Source: DATLLN01 sp963809205 (GTDB lineage Bacteria; Actinomycetota; Thermoleophilia; Gaiellales; JAICJC01). Taken from it: DNA of 64,000 nucleotides. The position numbers and the translations under genes were made by a program. Below, piece by piece: positions 24,695 to 35,133 of the stretch. Numbering within the stretch: position 1 is the first letter of the stretch; the number at the start of each line of letters is the position of its first letter. The stretch is from contig CAWEIS010000004.1 of the NCBI GenBank assembly GCA_963809205.1, forward strand, positions 372,001 to 436,000, read 5' to 3'. The notes under the pieces were generated by a model that saw only the letters and a list, made by a program, of their open reading frames with translations, searched no databases and had not been told where the DNA came from.

Positions 24695-26374
24695 TTGGGT
24701 GACCATGTCGACCCGCCCACCGGATCAGGAACGGCCGGGATCGGCCAGATGCCTCGCGTCGGCTCGGAGTTCGCGGGCTATCGGATCCAGGGCCTGCTTG
24801 GTCGCGGCGGAATGAGTGTCGTCTACCGTGCGGACAACCCGCGCCTCGGAAACGAGGTCGCTCTGAAGGTGCTGAGCGCCGAGCTCTCCGAAAACGATGC
24901 GTTCCGCGAGCGGTTCGTCCGGGAGTCGCGGCTGGCCGCATCGATCAACCACCCAAACATCATCCCCATCTACGACGCTGGCGAGTACGACGGCCTGCTG
25001 TACATTGCGATGCGCTTCGTCGAGGGGTCCGATCTGAAGCATCTGATCCGCGAAGAGGGGCCACTCTCGCTTCACCGCACGGCGGATCTGATGGGACAGG
25101 TCGCCCGCGGGCTGGATGTTGCGCACCAGCGCGGCCTCGTCCACCGTGACATCAAGCCCGCGAACATCCTGACAGAGCGGGCCGGCATGGCCGGCGGTGA
25201 GGCGGTCGACCATGCGTATCTCGCCGACTTCGGGCTGATGAAGCACATGATCTCCCGGTCGGGACTGACCGACACCGGCCAGTTCCTGGGGACGGTCGAC
25301 TACGTCGCGCCGGAGCAGATCGAGGCGCGTGTCCCCGACCATCGCGCCGACATCTACTCGCTCGGCTGCGTCGTCTACGAGTGCCTGACGGGCGCCGTCC
25401 CGTATCCGCGCGACACCGATGTCGCGGTGATCTTTGCGCACGTCCAGGATCCGCTGCCGAGACCGACCGATGTCCGCCCCGATCTGCCGCCGGCAGTCGA
25501 CGAGATTACCTCTCGTGCCATGGCGAAGCAGCCCGAACAGCGCTACCAGTCGGTGCTCGATTTGGCGTCGGCTCTGGCCCAGGCATCGGCGAGCTCCCTG
25601 CACTCCGAGGCGCGGTCGGACGCTCGGCCGGCTGCTCTGGCCGCGCCCGCAGCGGCTCCGCCCCCGGCGCGGGCCGAGCCGGAGCGCGAGGGACCTCCCC
25701 CCGCAGGCGGCTCGCCGCGGCGCAACGGCCGGTCGTGGCTGGTCCCCGGGCTGCTCGCCGCACTCGTTGTCGCGCTCGGCGTGATCGGCTACCAACTGGC
25801 CAGCGGCGACGACGGCAGCAGCCCCGCCGCGACGCCCACGAGCTCGCCCCAGAGCACGCCGACGAGCGGCGGCGGCTCCGCCAAGGAGGTCGGGCTCGAG
25901 CAGGTGATCCCGGCTCCGTTGTGGAGCAGCTGCACGCCGGTGTCTCCGATCCTGAATGCGACCGAGACCGTGTCGTGTACGCGTGGCTCCGACGTCCACT
26001 TCGAGGTCTCCCGGTTCTCTGATACGGCAAAGTCGCGCGCCGCCTACCAGGCCTACCTGAACAGCCGCGGCGTAACCCAGGCACAGAGCAGCTGTCCACC
26101 GGTGTGGCGGCATCCGGCCGCCGTGGCCGGCGGCACGCCGTCTCCGGGCGGCCACCGAACCTGCTTCCTCGACGCCAACGATGATTCCTGGATCGTCTGG
26201 ACGCACGAGGCCGCGAACATGCCCGGGCATCCACCGCAGCCGGATCACCGCGACGTGCTGGTGATCGCTAGCCAGCACTCGCAGCTCCCGAACAAGCTGG
26301 AGCTCTTCTTCAACGTGTGGAGCGGGACGACGAAGAACGTTTCCGGTGCGATCGGCAAGTTGCGCGGAACCTGA
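24695..26374 (+). CDS. transmembrane Ser/Thr protein kinase (PknB-like)
   Basis: About 559 residues. The kinase domain spans roughly residues 25-290: Gly loop GLLGRGGMSVVYRA, lysine in VALKVL, catalytic loop HRDIKPANIL, metal motif DFG, and VAPEQ. A Pro/Ala-rich linker follows, then one membrane helix (WLVPGLLAALVVALGVIGY) near residue 375 and an extracellular domain of about 170 residues with four cysteines, probably a sensor. The TTG at 24695 is preferred because GGAGGAG lies seven bases before it; an ATG at 24749 is an alternative. It converges, one base apart, with the cyclase-pseudokinase gene. Confidence 0.92.
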   Translation: MGDHVDPPTGSGTAGIGQMPRVGSEFAGYRIQGLLGRGGMSVVYRADNPRLGNEVALKVLSAELSENDAFRERFVRESRLAASINHPNIIPIYDAGEYDGLLYIAMRFVEGSDLKHLIREEGPLSLHRTADLMGQVARGLDVAHQRGLVHRDIKPANILTERAGMAGGEAVDHAYLADFGLMKHMISRSGLTDTGQFLGTVDYVAPEQIEARVPDHRADIYSLGCVVYECLTGAVPYPRDTDVAVIFAHVQDPLPRPTDVRPDLPPAVDEITSRAMAKQPEQRYQSVLDLASALAQASASSLHSEARSDARPAALAAPAAAPPPARAEPEREGPPPAGGSPRRNGRSWLVPGLLAALVVALGVIGYQLASGDDGSSPAATPTSSPQSTPTSGGGSAKEVGLEQVIPAPLWSSCTPVSPILNATETVSCTRGSDVHFEVSRFSDTAKSRAAYQAYLNSRGVTQAQSSCPPVWRHPAAVAGGTPSPGGHRTCFLDANDDSWIVWTHEAANMPGHPPQPDHRDVLVIASQHSQLPNKLELFFNVWSGTTKNVSGAIGKLRGT

Positions 26375-26375
26375 G

Positions 26376-29246
26376 TCAGTTCGTCGGCGCGAACCGCTGT
26401 GCGGTGCGCAGCATCTGCGCGAACATCGCAGCGGACGTCGGCCGCCGGCCGGGGTCCTCGGCGCGCGCCTGCTGGATCGACCACATGACGTCGGGCGCGA
26501 CCGCGCCCGTGTCGCCGCCAGCGGCGGCTTCCACGTAGCTCAGCGTCAGCGAACCCAGTGCGTACACGTCGCTTGCCACCGTCGGCTCGCCACCCCCGGC
26601 CAGTTCCGGCGGGCAATCCGCATCCCCCTGCGCGGGGATCGCGATGGGGATCAGCGCCGCGCGCCCGTCCACGTCGAACACCATCGAGGCCGCGCCAGGA
26701 CCGCCATGCACCAGGCCCTCTCGGTGCAGCGATTCGAGGCCCGCCGCGATCTGCGCGACCGCTCGCACCACGGCGGGGAGGTCGGCTTCCGCCTCGCCGG
26801 CGGCGATTCGGTCCGCCAGCGTGCCGCCCGGTGGGAGCGGATGTGCGAGGTAGCGCCAGCCATCGGCCTCGTCCACGTCGATCTCCGAGATCAGGTGTGG
26901 GTCGTCAACTCGGGCGGCCGCGCGCGCCCGCTCGCGGAAGCGCTGCCAGCCGCGGTCGTCGCCTCCACCGGTGCGCCCGATCAGGTGGACGATGACCATC
27001 CCGCCATCGTCCCTGATCGCGCGCATCGCGTCACCCGCCTCGCCCGGCGACCGCTCCATCGCGTAGCGTCCGATCCTGGTCGGCACGCGCACCGGCGCCT
27101 CGGGCTCGGCCGCCGAGACCGGCTCGGCGACCACCCTTGGGTGCGCGGCACCAGAGCCGTCGATCTTGTCGCGCAGGCGTTCGCTGGCACTGCGATCGTC
27201 GAGCTCCTCGGCCACCCGCAGCGTCCGTTCCCACAGCCTGGTCGCCTCCGCCAGCTGGCCCAGCCCGGCTGCCCGGTCACCCGCCCGCTCCAGGTCGGCG
27301 AGTGCGCGCCGGCGGTTGCCGCTCTGCGCATGGTAGTGAGCGAGCACCTCCATCCGGTCGTCCAGCGAGTCGGCGTACACCTCCTCGAACGCTTCGGCGA
27401 CTCGTGCGAACAGCGCCGCGCGACGTTCGGGCGTCGGTGTCGCCCGGGCCGCCTGCTGCAGCAGCACGTGCCGGAAGCTGTACTCGAGCTCGGGGTAGCG
27501 GCGCTGTTCGCGGACGACGCCTGAACGCAGTAGCCCGGGGAGGCCAGCGTCGAATAGCTCCCGGCCCGCGACCCGCGTGAGCAGCATCGCCGAGAAGTGC
27601 CGGCCGATGATCGCCGCCAGCTGGCCGAGCGCCCGCGCCTCGTGGCCGAGGCGGTCGATCCGCGCCACAAGCAGCGCCTCCAGCGTCGGTGGCATCGGCA
27701 GGGTGCCCGCGGTTATCGTCAGGGTACGCGGCCGCAGCTCCTCCGACCCGAGGCCCCGCGCCATCTCTTCCAGGTACAGCGGATTGCCTTCGGCCCGGGT
27801 GACAAGCTCGCGGCGGGAGTGGAGGTCGAGCGATCCCGGGAGGATCAGATCCAGCAGCCGGCTCGCGGCGTCCTCGCTGATCGGCTGCACCGTCAGCTCT
27901 TCGCAGCGGTGGGCGAAGTGCGTCATGGCGTGGGCGCGGAAGCGCGCTGCGGCGCTGTCCGTCTCCGGGCGGGCGCTGACGACGATCATCACCGGCGCGC
28001 GGTCGGTCAGCTCGAGGATCTCCTCCAGCAGGTGGCTGCTCGCGGCGTCGCCGTCGTGCAAGTCCTCGATCGCGACGACCACCGGCCGCTCGACCGCCAG
28101 CCGGTCGAGCCATCCGCAGTAGGCGGCGCGGATGCCGGCGGCGAGCTCGTCGGGGGCGAGACCGTTGAGCTGCTCTCGCTCGGCGGGTTCGAGCTCGACG
28201 GCCAGCAGGTGCGCGATGAAAGGCAGGCCCCCAGCCGGCTCGTCGCCGTAGAGCGACGTGAGCCGCGCCCGCAGCCGGGTGCGCACGACGATCTCCCGCT
28301 CAGCCGGCTCGACGCCTAGCCACCCCCGGATCATCTCGACGAACGGCCAGTACATCGCGGCCGAGCCGTAGGACCGGCAGTCGCCCTCGAGCCAGGTGAT
28401 GTCCGCGCCGACCTTGGCGTGGAGCTCGGCGACCAAGCGCGACTTCCCGACTCCCGCCTCGCCGAGCACCAACAGCGACTGGCCGCGGCCGGCGCGGAGA
28501 TCGTCCGCCGCCCGTTCGAGCGTCGCGGCCTCGGCCTCCCTGCCGACCAGCGGCGTCAGCATCTGGTCGCGCTCCGACGTCTTGCGCCGGATCAGCCTCC
28601 ATGCCGGCACCGGCGCCTGGCGGCCCTTCAGCGACAGCGCTCCCACGGGCTCCAGCGAGAACCGCGGCATCAGCCGGCGCGCCGTGCCCTCGCCGACCAG
28701 GATCGTCCCTGGGTCGGCCGCCGCCTGGATCCGCGCGGCGACGTTGGTCATATCGCCCAGCACCACCGATCGCGGCTGCGCCGCCCCGACGGCGCCGACG
28801 GCGGCGAGGCCGCTGTTGATCCCGACGCGGACGTTGAACTCGTCGATGCCCCATGCCTGGCGGATGTCATCGGCGTATGCGGTGACTGTTGCCAGCACGG
28901 CAAGCGCCGCTTCGGCGGCCCGGTCGGGGTCGTCCTCGTGCGCCGACGGCACGCCGAAGCAGGCGCAGATGCCGTCTCCCATGTACGACTCGACCACACC
29001 GCCGTGCTCCTCGACCGCCCGGCTCATGCGAGTGATGCATTCGCCGACGAGCGCCTTCACCTCGTCGGGTCGCAGCCGCTCGCCCAGCCCGGTGGAACCG
29101 ACGATGTCGGCGAAAAGTGCGGTCACCGGCCGCAGCTCGTCTCCGCCGGAAGCCGAGACGGTCCGGCGGTCGAGCTCTGCACCGCACGACCCGCACACGG
29201 TCACGTCTGGCGGCGCCTCGCTTCCACACGACGGGCAGATCTCCAA
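26376..29246 (-). CDS. class III cyclase - AAA ATPase - pseudokinase fusion protein
   Basis: About 956 residues from a TTG at 29246 preceded by GGGAGG. Domain order: zinc ribbon (CPSCG...CGSCG, residues 4-25), class III nucleotide cyclase (ALFADIVGSTGL with metal Asp, MGDGICACFGVP, NVAARIQAA, about 40-215), AAA/STAND ATPase (GEAGVGKSRL near 250, about 235-600), TPR-like helices, and a C-terminal protein-kinase fold (about 700-956). The purine-selecting lysine before the GDG motif is replaced by serine (VESYMGDG), so cyclase specificity is doubtful. In the kinase fold the HRDxKxxN loop reads VHGGPGAAS, so it is a pseudokinase. Confidence 0.88.
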   Translation of the reverse strand: MEICPSCGSEAPPDVTVCGSCGAELDRRTVSASGGDELRPVTALFADIVGSTGLGERLRPDEVKALVGECITRMSRAVEEHGGVVESYMGDGICACFGVPSAHEDDPDRAAEAALAVLATVTAYADDIRQAWGIDEFNVRVGINSGLAAVGAVGAAQPRSVVLGDMTNVAARIQAAADPGTILVGEGTARRLMPRFSLEPVGALSLKGRQAPVPAWRLIRRKTSERDQMLTPLVGREAEAATLERAADDLRAGRGQSLLVLGEAGVGKSRLVAELHAKVGADITWLEGDCRSYGSAAMYWPFVEMIRGWLGVEPAEREIVVRTRLRARLTSLYGDEPAGGLPFIAHLLAVELEPAEREQLNGLAPDELAAGIRAAYCGWLDRLAVERPVVVAIEDLHDGDAASSHLLEEILELTDRAPVMIVVSARPETDSAAARFRAHAMTHFAHRCEELTVQPISEDAASRLLDLILPGSLDLHSRRELVTRAEGNPLYLEEMARGLGSEELRPRTLTITAGTLPMPPTLEALLVARIDRLGHEARALGQLAAIIGRHFSAMLLTRVAGRELFDAGLPGLLRSGVVREQRRYPELEYSFRHVLLQQAARATPTPERRAALFARVAEAFEEVYADSLDDRMEVLAHYHAQSGNRRRALADLERAGDRAAGLGQLAEATRLWERTLRVAEELDDRSASERLRDKIDGSGAAHPRVVAEPVSAAEPEAPVRVPTRIGRYAMERSPGEAGDAMRAIRDDGGMVIVHLIGRTGGGDDRGWQRFRERARAAARVDDPHLISEIDVDEADGWRYLAHPLPPGGTLADRIAAGEAEADLPAVVRAVAQIAAGLESLHREGLVHGGPGAASMVFDVDGRAALIPIAIPAQGDADCPPELAGGGEPTVASDVYALGSLTLSYVEAAAGGDTGAVAPDVMWSIQQARAEDPGRRPTSAAMFAQMLRTAQRFAPTN

Positions 29247-29351
29247 CAGGCCTCCCGTGGCTCGTCTGGAGACGGTATGCGTCGGTGACGGGTCCGTCAA
29301 CAGCGTCCGTAACGTTGCCGGAACGCCGCATCTGACAAGCTGGACACCAGC

Positions 29352-30593
29352 ATGTCGTCTCGACGCCTCGCCTGGTCCGTCTTCGCCCTGATCTGCGTGT
29401 TCTACGTCGCGGGACTGATTGCCACCGTGCCAACGGGGGACGACTCGGCGAACACGGACTGGGGGATCAGCGGCACCGTGTCCGGTGTCGCGTTCGTGCT
29501 GTCGACGTTCCTGTTTGCCCTGGTGGGCGTGCTGGTCGCCGTGAGGAAGCCCGGCAACGCGGTGGGCTGGATCCTGCTCGCGATCGGGGCGACCTGGGGG
29601 CTGGATCTCGTGTGTTCGAGCTACGCCACCTACGGGCTCGATCTGCATCGCGGCTCGCACGACCTGGCGGCCGTCGCGGCCGTGGTCGACAGCATGCTGT
29701 GGGTACCGGCGATCGGGCTGACCGGTGTCTTTCTGCTGCTGCTGTTCCCCGACGGACATCTGCTGACGCAGCGCTGGCGGTGGCTGGCCTGGCCAAGCGC
29801 CGTCGGCCTGACGATCGGGTCGCTGGCGATCCTGTTCGACCCCGGCCTGATGACCGACACCACCTTCCCGAACATCGTGAACCCGCTGGGCATCGAGAGG
29901 CTCGACACGGTGATCGGCTTCGCCCGGCCGGCGCTGATCGTGCTGCCGTTCGCCATCGCCGGGGCGGCGGTCAGCCTCGTCCTCCGCTTCCGCCGCTCCC
30001 GTGGCACCGAGCGGCTGCAGATGAAGTGGCTGGCCGCGGCCGCCGCGGCGGTGGCGGGCATCTACGCGGTCGTGATGGTGCTCGCGGTGATCCTGCCGAG
30101 CGGCGCTGCGACGCCCCAATGGCTGCGGGTGCTGCAGACCGTCGCGCTGATCAGCTTCGGCCTGATCCCGGTGTCGATCGGCTTCGCCGTCTTCCAGTAC
30201 CGGCTCTACGACATCGACCTGATCATCCGGCGGACGCTGACCTACTCCTGCGTGGCGGCGATCCTGATCGGGATCTACCTGGCCGGCGTGGTCGGGCTGA
30301 GCTCGGTGCTGCGGGCGGCGACCGGCAGGTCGGACGCGCTGGCGGTGACGCTGTCGACGCTGCTCGTCGTGCTCGTCTCGCGACCCATCCTGTCGCGGGT
30401 CAAGTCGACGATCGACCGCCGGTTCGCCCGCCTGGCGTACGACCCGGCGCGCACGCTCGACGAGTTCAGCGACCAGGTGCGGCGCAAAGTCGACCTCGAC
30501 GTGCTGGGCACCGAGCTGGTCGGCACGGTGTCGGCCACCGTCCGGCCGGCGCACGTCACGCTGTGGCTCCGGCAGCCGGCCGACCGCGGCTGA
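29352..30593 (+). CDS. polytopic membrane sensor-like protein
   Basis: A 413-residue membrane protein with eight or nine hydrophobic helices followed by a cytoplasmic tail. The segment FQYRLYDIDLIIRRTL and the later VKSTIDRRFARLAYDPARTLDEFS match the membrane-input module that precedes histidine kinase or cyclase domains in many actinobacteria, but here the protein ends after VRPAHVTLWLRQ, without a catalytic domain. It is divergent from the cyclase-pseudokinase gene (about 105 bases between starts), so it may be its membrane partner. That link is inference. Confidence 0.7.
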   Translation: MSSRRLAWSVFALICVFYVAGLIATVPTGDDSANTDWGISGTVSGVAFVLSTFLFALVGVLVAVRKPGNAVGWILLAIGATWGLDLVCSSYATYGLDLHRGSHDLAAVAAVVDSMLWVPAIGLTGVFLLLLFPDGHLLTQRWRWLAWPSAVGLTIGSLAILFDPGLMTDTTFPNIVNPLGIERLDTVIGFARPALIVLPFAIAGAAVSLVLRFRRSRGTERLQMKWLAAAAAAVAGIYAVVMVLAVILPSGAATPQWLRVLQTVALISFGLIPVSIGFAVFQYRLYDIDLIIRRTLTYSCVAAILIGIYLAGVVGLSSVLRAATGRSDALAVTLSTLLVVLVSRPILSRVKSTIDRRFARLAYDPARTLDEFSDQVRRKVDLDVLGTELVGTVSATVRPAHVTLWLRQPADRG

Positions 30594-30596
30594 GCG

Positions 30597-31468
30597 CTAC
30601 TTGCCGACGCCCGCGGTGATCGCGCGGACGAGGTGGCGCTGGAAGATCAGGTAGACGCCGATCACCGGCAGCGTCGCGATGCAGAGGCCGGCCATCAGCG
30701 CCGTCGGATCCTGGTCGAACCGGCCCTGCAGCTGCTGGACGGCGACGGTCAGCGGCTTGGTGCTGGTCGACGTCAGGATGAACAGCGCGAACATGAACTC
30801 GTTCCACGCCCACAGGAAGTTGAAGATCGCGAGCGTCGCCAGCGCCGGACGCGCCAGCGGCACCATCACCAGGGCGAAGGTCTGCGGCACGGAGGCGCCG
30901 TCGATCCGGGCCGCCTCCAGCAGCTCGTCGGGCAGCGACCGGAAGTAGGCCGTCATCAGATAGACGTTGAACGGCAGGTTGACCGCCGTGTACACGAGCA
31001 CGATGCCGAGCTTCGAATCGAGCAGGTTCGTATGGATCAGCGGGCATGCTGGCGAGCTCGATGTACACAGGCACCAGCAGCACCAGCGGCGGCACGACGA
31101 TCCAGAACAGCAGGAACAGGAAGATGAACTGCCGCGGCCACCAGGAGATCTTCGAGCACGCGTACGCCGCCATCGTTGCCACCGCGACCGACAGCACCAC
31201 GGTGCCCACCGAGATCTCGATCGAGTTCACGAACGACGATCCGATGCTGGCGCCGTCCCACGCCCGCCGGAACGCACCCAGGCTGGCCGTCGTGGGCAGG
31301 CCGATCTGCGAGTTCGCCCAGTCGAGGTTCGTGCGAAACGCGTTCGACGCCATCACGTAGAGCGGGAAGAACGCCGACGCGCTGAGCAGCAGCATGCCGA
31401 TGATCAGCGGCCACCGCTGCGCCGCGGGGCAGCCGCATCAGCCGTCCGGTCGTGCCCCGCTCGTTCAT
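30597..31468 (-). CDS. sugar ABC transporter permease (MalG type), system 1
   Basis: An inner-membrane permease of about 289 residues for sugar uptake. Six helices are recognisable and the ATPase-contact EAA loop reads EAARIDGASVPQTFALVMVP. The start ATG at 31468 overlaps the stop of the first permease (ATGA). Two single extra bases, in a GGGG run at 31426-31429 and a GGG run at 31042-31044, break the frame; removing them gives 290 codons and continuous family sequence, so I treat the gene as intact. It is the last gene of the minus-strand operon that starts near 36829. Confidence 0.85.
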
Positions 31469-32412
31469 CCCATCCTCCGGGTCAGCACGCGGATCTGGAC
31501 GAGCCCGAGCAGGGTGGTGATGGCCAGCAGCAGCGTCGCCATGGCGCACGCGTAGCCCGCGTTGCCGTTGGTGAACCACTGGTAGTAGATCTGGAACTCG
31601 GCGACGTTCGTATCGAAGCCGGGGCCGCCGTTGGTGATCACGTAGATGTACGTGAACATGTAGGCGAACGCCGTGACCGTGGAGGTGACGAGCACCAGCT
31701 CCATCACCCGCCGCAGGTTGGGCGCGACCACCGAGATCAGGATCCGCCACGGGTTCGCGCCGTCCATCCTGGCCGCCTCCTCGAGCGCCGGGTCGAGCGC
31801 CGACATGCCGGCCAGGTAGATCAGCACGTTGTAGCCGAAGTTCGCCCAGACGACGACGAACAGGATCAGCGGGATCGACGTGTGCGAGCTGGACAGCCAG
31901 TCGTGCTGCAGGGAGTCGAGGCCGACAGAGCCCAGCAGCGAGTTGAGCGCGCCGCTCACCTGGAACGTGCTGTAGGCGACGATGCCGACCACGACCGTGG
32001 CGATCGTTGCCGGGATGAAGAACGTCGCCCGGAAGAACGACCAGCCGGTGATCCGCACGTGGATCAGGTAGGCCAGCAGCAGCGGCAGCGTCATCTGGAT
32101 CGGCACCGACAACGCGAACAGGAAGTTGTTCTTGAGCGCCTGCCGGAAGACCTTGTCGTCCAGCAGGACGCGGTAGTTGTGGATGCCCACCCACTCGGCC
32201 GGGCTGAGCCCGTTCCAGCGGGTGAATCCGTAGTAGACGACCGTGCCCACCGGGTAGGCGACGAACAGCGAGATCAGCACCACCGCCGGGAGCGCGAAGA
32301 TCACGCCCCACAGCCACTCGGTGCGGCCGAGCCGGTGCAGCACCGAGCGCCGGGGGATCCCGGCGCTCGGTGTGTCACCGTCAGGGATTGAGCTGCTGAC
32401 GCTCGTCGTCAA
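31465..32412 (-). CDS. sugar ABC transporter permease (MalF/UgpA type), system 1
   Basis: A 315-residue permease, uninterrupted. It has six membrane helices and the EAA loop EEAARMDGANPWRILISVV near residue 205; the segment YIYVITNGGPGFDT is typical of CUT1 family permeases. From the TTG at 32412 it would overlap the binding-protein gene by 32 bases; a GTG at 32343 (VLHRLGRTEWLWG) avoids the overlap and may be the true start. It pairs with the MalG-type permease and binding protein of system 1. The probable ATPase is the MsiK-like protein at 37925-39120. Confidence 0.88.
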   Translation of the reverse strand: MTTSVSSSIPDGDTPSAGIPRRSVLHRLGRTEWLWGVIFALPAVVLISLFVAYPVGTVVYYGFTRWNGLSPAEWVGIHNYRVLLDDKVFRQALKNNFLFALSVPIQMTLPLLLAYLIHVRITGWSFFRATFFIPATIATVVVGIVAYSTFQVSGALNSLLGSVGLDSLQHDWLSSSHTSIPLILFVVVWANFGYNVLIYLAGMSALDPALEEAARMDGANPWRILISVVAPNLRRVMELVLVTSTVTAFAYMFTYIYVITNGGPGFDTNVAEFQIYYQWFTNGNAGYACAMATLLLAITTLLGLVQIRVLTRRMG

Positions 32413-33743
32413 CGTTCTGCATGGCGTCCTGGGGCGACGTGGTGCCCGCGAACGCGGCCTGCAACTGCTTGTAGTAGAAGAGCGCCAGGTTGACCGGGAT
32501 CACGCTGTCGAGCAGCGGGATGCCCGCGTCGGAACCGAGCCCGGCGAAGAACTTGACGTTGGGGTCGGTGATGCCATCCAGCGCCTGCTTGTTCGCCGGC
32601 GGCGAGCCCACCATGGATGCCAGGTCGGCGCCCGCCTGCTGGTCGCTCGCGATCTTGACGTATGCGAACGCGAGGTCGGGGTTCTTGGCCTTGGCCGGGA
32701 TCACCCAGTTGTGGAACGAGTTGCCGGCGGCCTTGGCAGCCAGCGGCCCGTCGCTGAACGTCGGCAGCCTGGTCACGCCCAGGTCCTTGCCGAGGGCCTT
32801 CTCGAAGTCCGCGATGATGAACGGGTACATCTGCACCATCGCGGCCTTCTTGGAGGTGAAGTAGCTGTTCGCGCTCGCGTTCTCGCGGGTGCTGGCGTCG
32901 GAGTTGACGCAGTCGTGCTTCTTCAGCTCCGTCAGCTGCTCCAGCGGCTGCACCAGCTTGGGATCGGCTGTACTTGAGGCTGCCGTCGTTGACCTTCGCG
33001 ACGTCGCCGGTGTCGAAGTACGAGGCGTATGCCCACGTCACCCAGTTGTCCGTCGAGTAGCCGTCACGGTCGCCGTAGGCGATCGGGATGACGCCGTGAC
33101 GCCTTCAGCTTGTCGCACGCGGCGAGCAGCTCGTCGAACGTCGTGGGCGGCGTCGAGACGCCCGGCCTGCGTGAGCATCGACTTGTTGTAGAACAGCCCG
33201 TAGGAGCCGAAGTCGATCGGCACGCCGTAGATCTTGCCCGTTGCCGTCCTGGCAGTCGAGGTCGGCGCAGGACAGATCCCAGTTCGAGATCGAGTCGTAC
33301 ATCCCCGAGTTCGCGTCCACGTACTTGTTCAGCTCGAGCAGCGAGGGGATGTAGGGCGTCGTGTAGCCGCCCGAGTAGATCAGCATCACGTCGGGCACCT
33401 GCCCGGAGGTGAAGGCCGCCTGCAGCTTGGCCGAGAACTGGTCGTTGTTCGCCGGCAGCAGGGTGATGTTGACCTTGGAGCCGGGGTACGCATCCTCGAA
33501 CCGCTTGTCCTGGGCGTCGATCCAGTTGCGGTACGCCGTGCCCGGCGTCGCGGTGGCGAACAGTCCCGCCAGCCAGACGTCGATCGTGCCGGAGGCAGGC
33601 TTGGTGTTCACCGAGCCGCCGCCGGAGCTGCTGTCGCCGCTGCTCGAGCTCGAGCCTCCGCAGCCCGCGAGCGCGGCCACGGCAACCGTTGCGGCAACGA
33701 GCGCGAGGACGCGCCGCCAGCCGGTGAACGAAGAACTGCGCAT
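32381..33743 (-). CDS. sugar ABC transporter substrate-binding lipoprotein, system 1
   Basis: About 452 residues of a CUT1-type extracellular solute-binding protein. The N-terminus ends in the lipobox VAALAGCGGSSS. Conserved stretches include GQVPDVMLIYSGG, GVPIDFGSYGLFYNKSML and WVIPAKAKNPDLAFAYVK. Four single extra bases (near 32966, 33098, 33162 and 33238) split it into pieces; removing them gives 453 codons. The ATG at 33743 lies seven bases after the lyase stop, so translation is coupled to the operon. The sugar bound is unknown. Confidence 0.85.
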
Positions 33744-33750
33744 AGATCAC

Positions 33751-35133
33751 CTACCGATCCGGGGTCAAACGATTGAGCGAGTGTTTCACGGATTGCCCTC
33801 GCGGTGCAACCCCGTCGGGTATGCCCAGATACGACCCGGGATTGGCCACCAGCCGGGCCAGCTGGTCGGCCGCGATACACCGCCGTCACCTCGGGATCCA
33901 GCGCGAGCGCCGCATCCAGCGCCAGTCCCTCGGCCGCGGCCCGCGCGCTGGCCCGGGCGACGATCCGGTGCGCGCCCTCGTGTCCCCAGTGGCGGGCCAT
34001 GTCCATCATCACGGCCTCGGCCATGATCGCGCCCCGCGTCAGGTCGACGTTGCTGCGCATCCGGGCCGTGTCCACCTCCAGCCCGTCGCAGGATCCAGCG
34101 CAGCTTCGAGGCCACGCTCGGAGGTCAGGATCAGCGCCTCCGGCAGGGCGACCCACTCGACCGCCCACAGGCCCATGTCCCGCTCGCCGGCGTGGGCCGG
34201 CGACAGCTGGAGCGCGCCCGCCGCGGCATACGCCAGCCGCGCCGACGCGATCAGGTACTCGCTGGTCATCGGGTTCCGCTTCTGGGGCATGGTCGACGAG
34301 CCGACGTGGCCGGGAGTCGCGGGCTCGCGCAGCTCGGCGACCTCGGTGGCCTGCATGCGCACGATCTCGGCGGCGATCCGCTCGCCCGCGGCGGCGACCT
34401 GGGCGAGCGCGTGGCCGACGTCGCGCACGCGGTCGCGTGCGGCGTGCCAGGCGACGCCGGGCACCGGCATGCCCAGGTGCTGCGCATACCGGGCGCGCAC
34501 CGCGTCGGCCTGGTCGCCCAGGGCGGCGAGGCTGCCGGCGGCGCCGCCCAGCTGGCCGCACACCACCTCGGCGCCCAGCCGGTCGAGCCGAGCGCCGCTG
34601 CGGCCCAGCTCGTCTGCCCACGATGCGGCCTTCTGCCCGAAGGCGATGGGCACGGCGTGCTGTCCGTGCGTGCGCCCGGGCATCGGGTCGGCGGCGTGGC
34701 GCCGCGCCAGCTGCGCCGCGGCGACCGTGGCGCCGTTGACGTCGCCGCGGATCAGCGCGATCGCCGAACGGGCCTGGAGCATCGCGCCGGTGTCGATGAT
34801 GTCCTGCGTCGTCGCGCCCCAGTGGACGTACGCGCCGTGCGCCTCGCACCGCTCCGACAGCTCGCGGATCAGCGGCACCAGCGGGTGCTGCGAATCGGCG
34901 ATGCCCTGGCGCAGCCCGTCGACGTCGAACCGCGCGGCGATCGCCTCGGCGGCGATCCGCTCGGCCGCCTCCGGCGGGATCACGCCGACGTCGGCCTCCG
35001 CACGGGCGAGCGCGACCTCGGCGTCGAGCCAGCCCTGGATCAGCGCCCGCGAGTCGAGCGCCGCCCGAACCTCTGGCGTGCCGTACAGATCGCGGAGGAG
35101 CGCTGAGCCCAGCCCGACGTCCGAGCCGGTCAC
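33751..35133 (-). CDS. fumarase/aspartase superfamily lyase (PcaB/PurB-like)
   Basis: About 459 residues. Superfamily motifs are clear: HGAYVHWGATTQDIIDTG near residue 90, PGRTHGQHAVPIAFG near 150, and the flexible catalytic loop GSSTMPQKRNPMTSEY near 280. Closest-looking families are 3-carboxy-cis,cis-muconate cycloisomerase and adenylosuccinate lyase. No other beta-ketoadipate or purine gene is nearby, so in this sugar operon it may open or eliminate from a carboxylated sugar derivative. Three extra bases (near 33874, 34088 and 34094) break the frame. The GTG start overlaps the preceding stop in GTGA. Confidence 0.8.

Noticed and set aside
29250..30554. N-terminal extension of the cyclase-pseudokinase gene by about 430 residues
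   Set aside because: The extension is antisense to the well-supported membrane protein at 29352-30593 and is low-complexity; a TTG start with GGGAGG at 29246 fits better.
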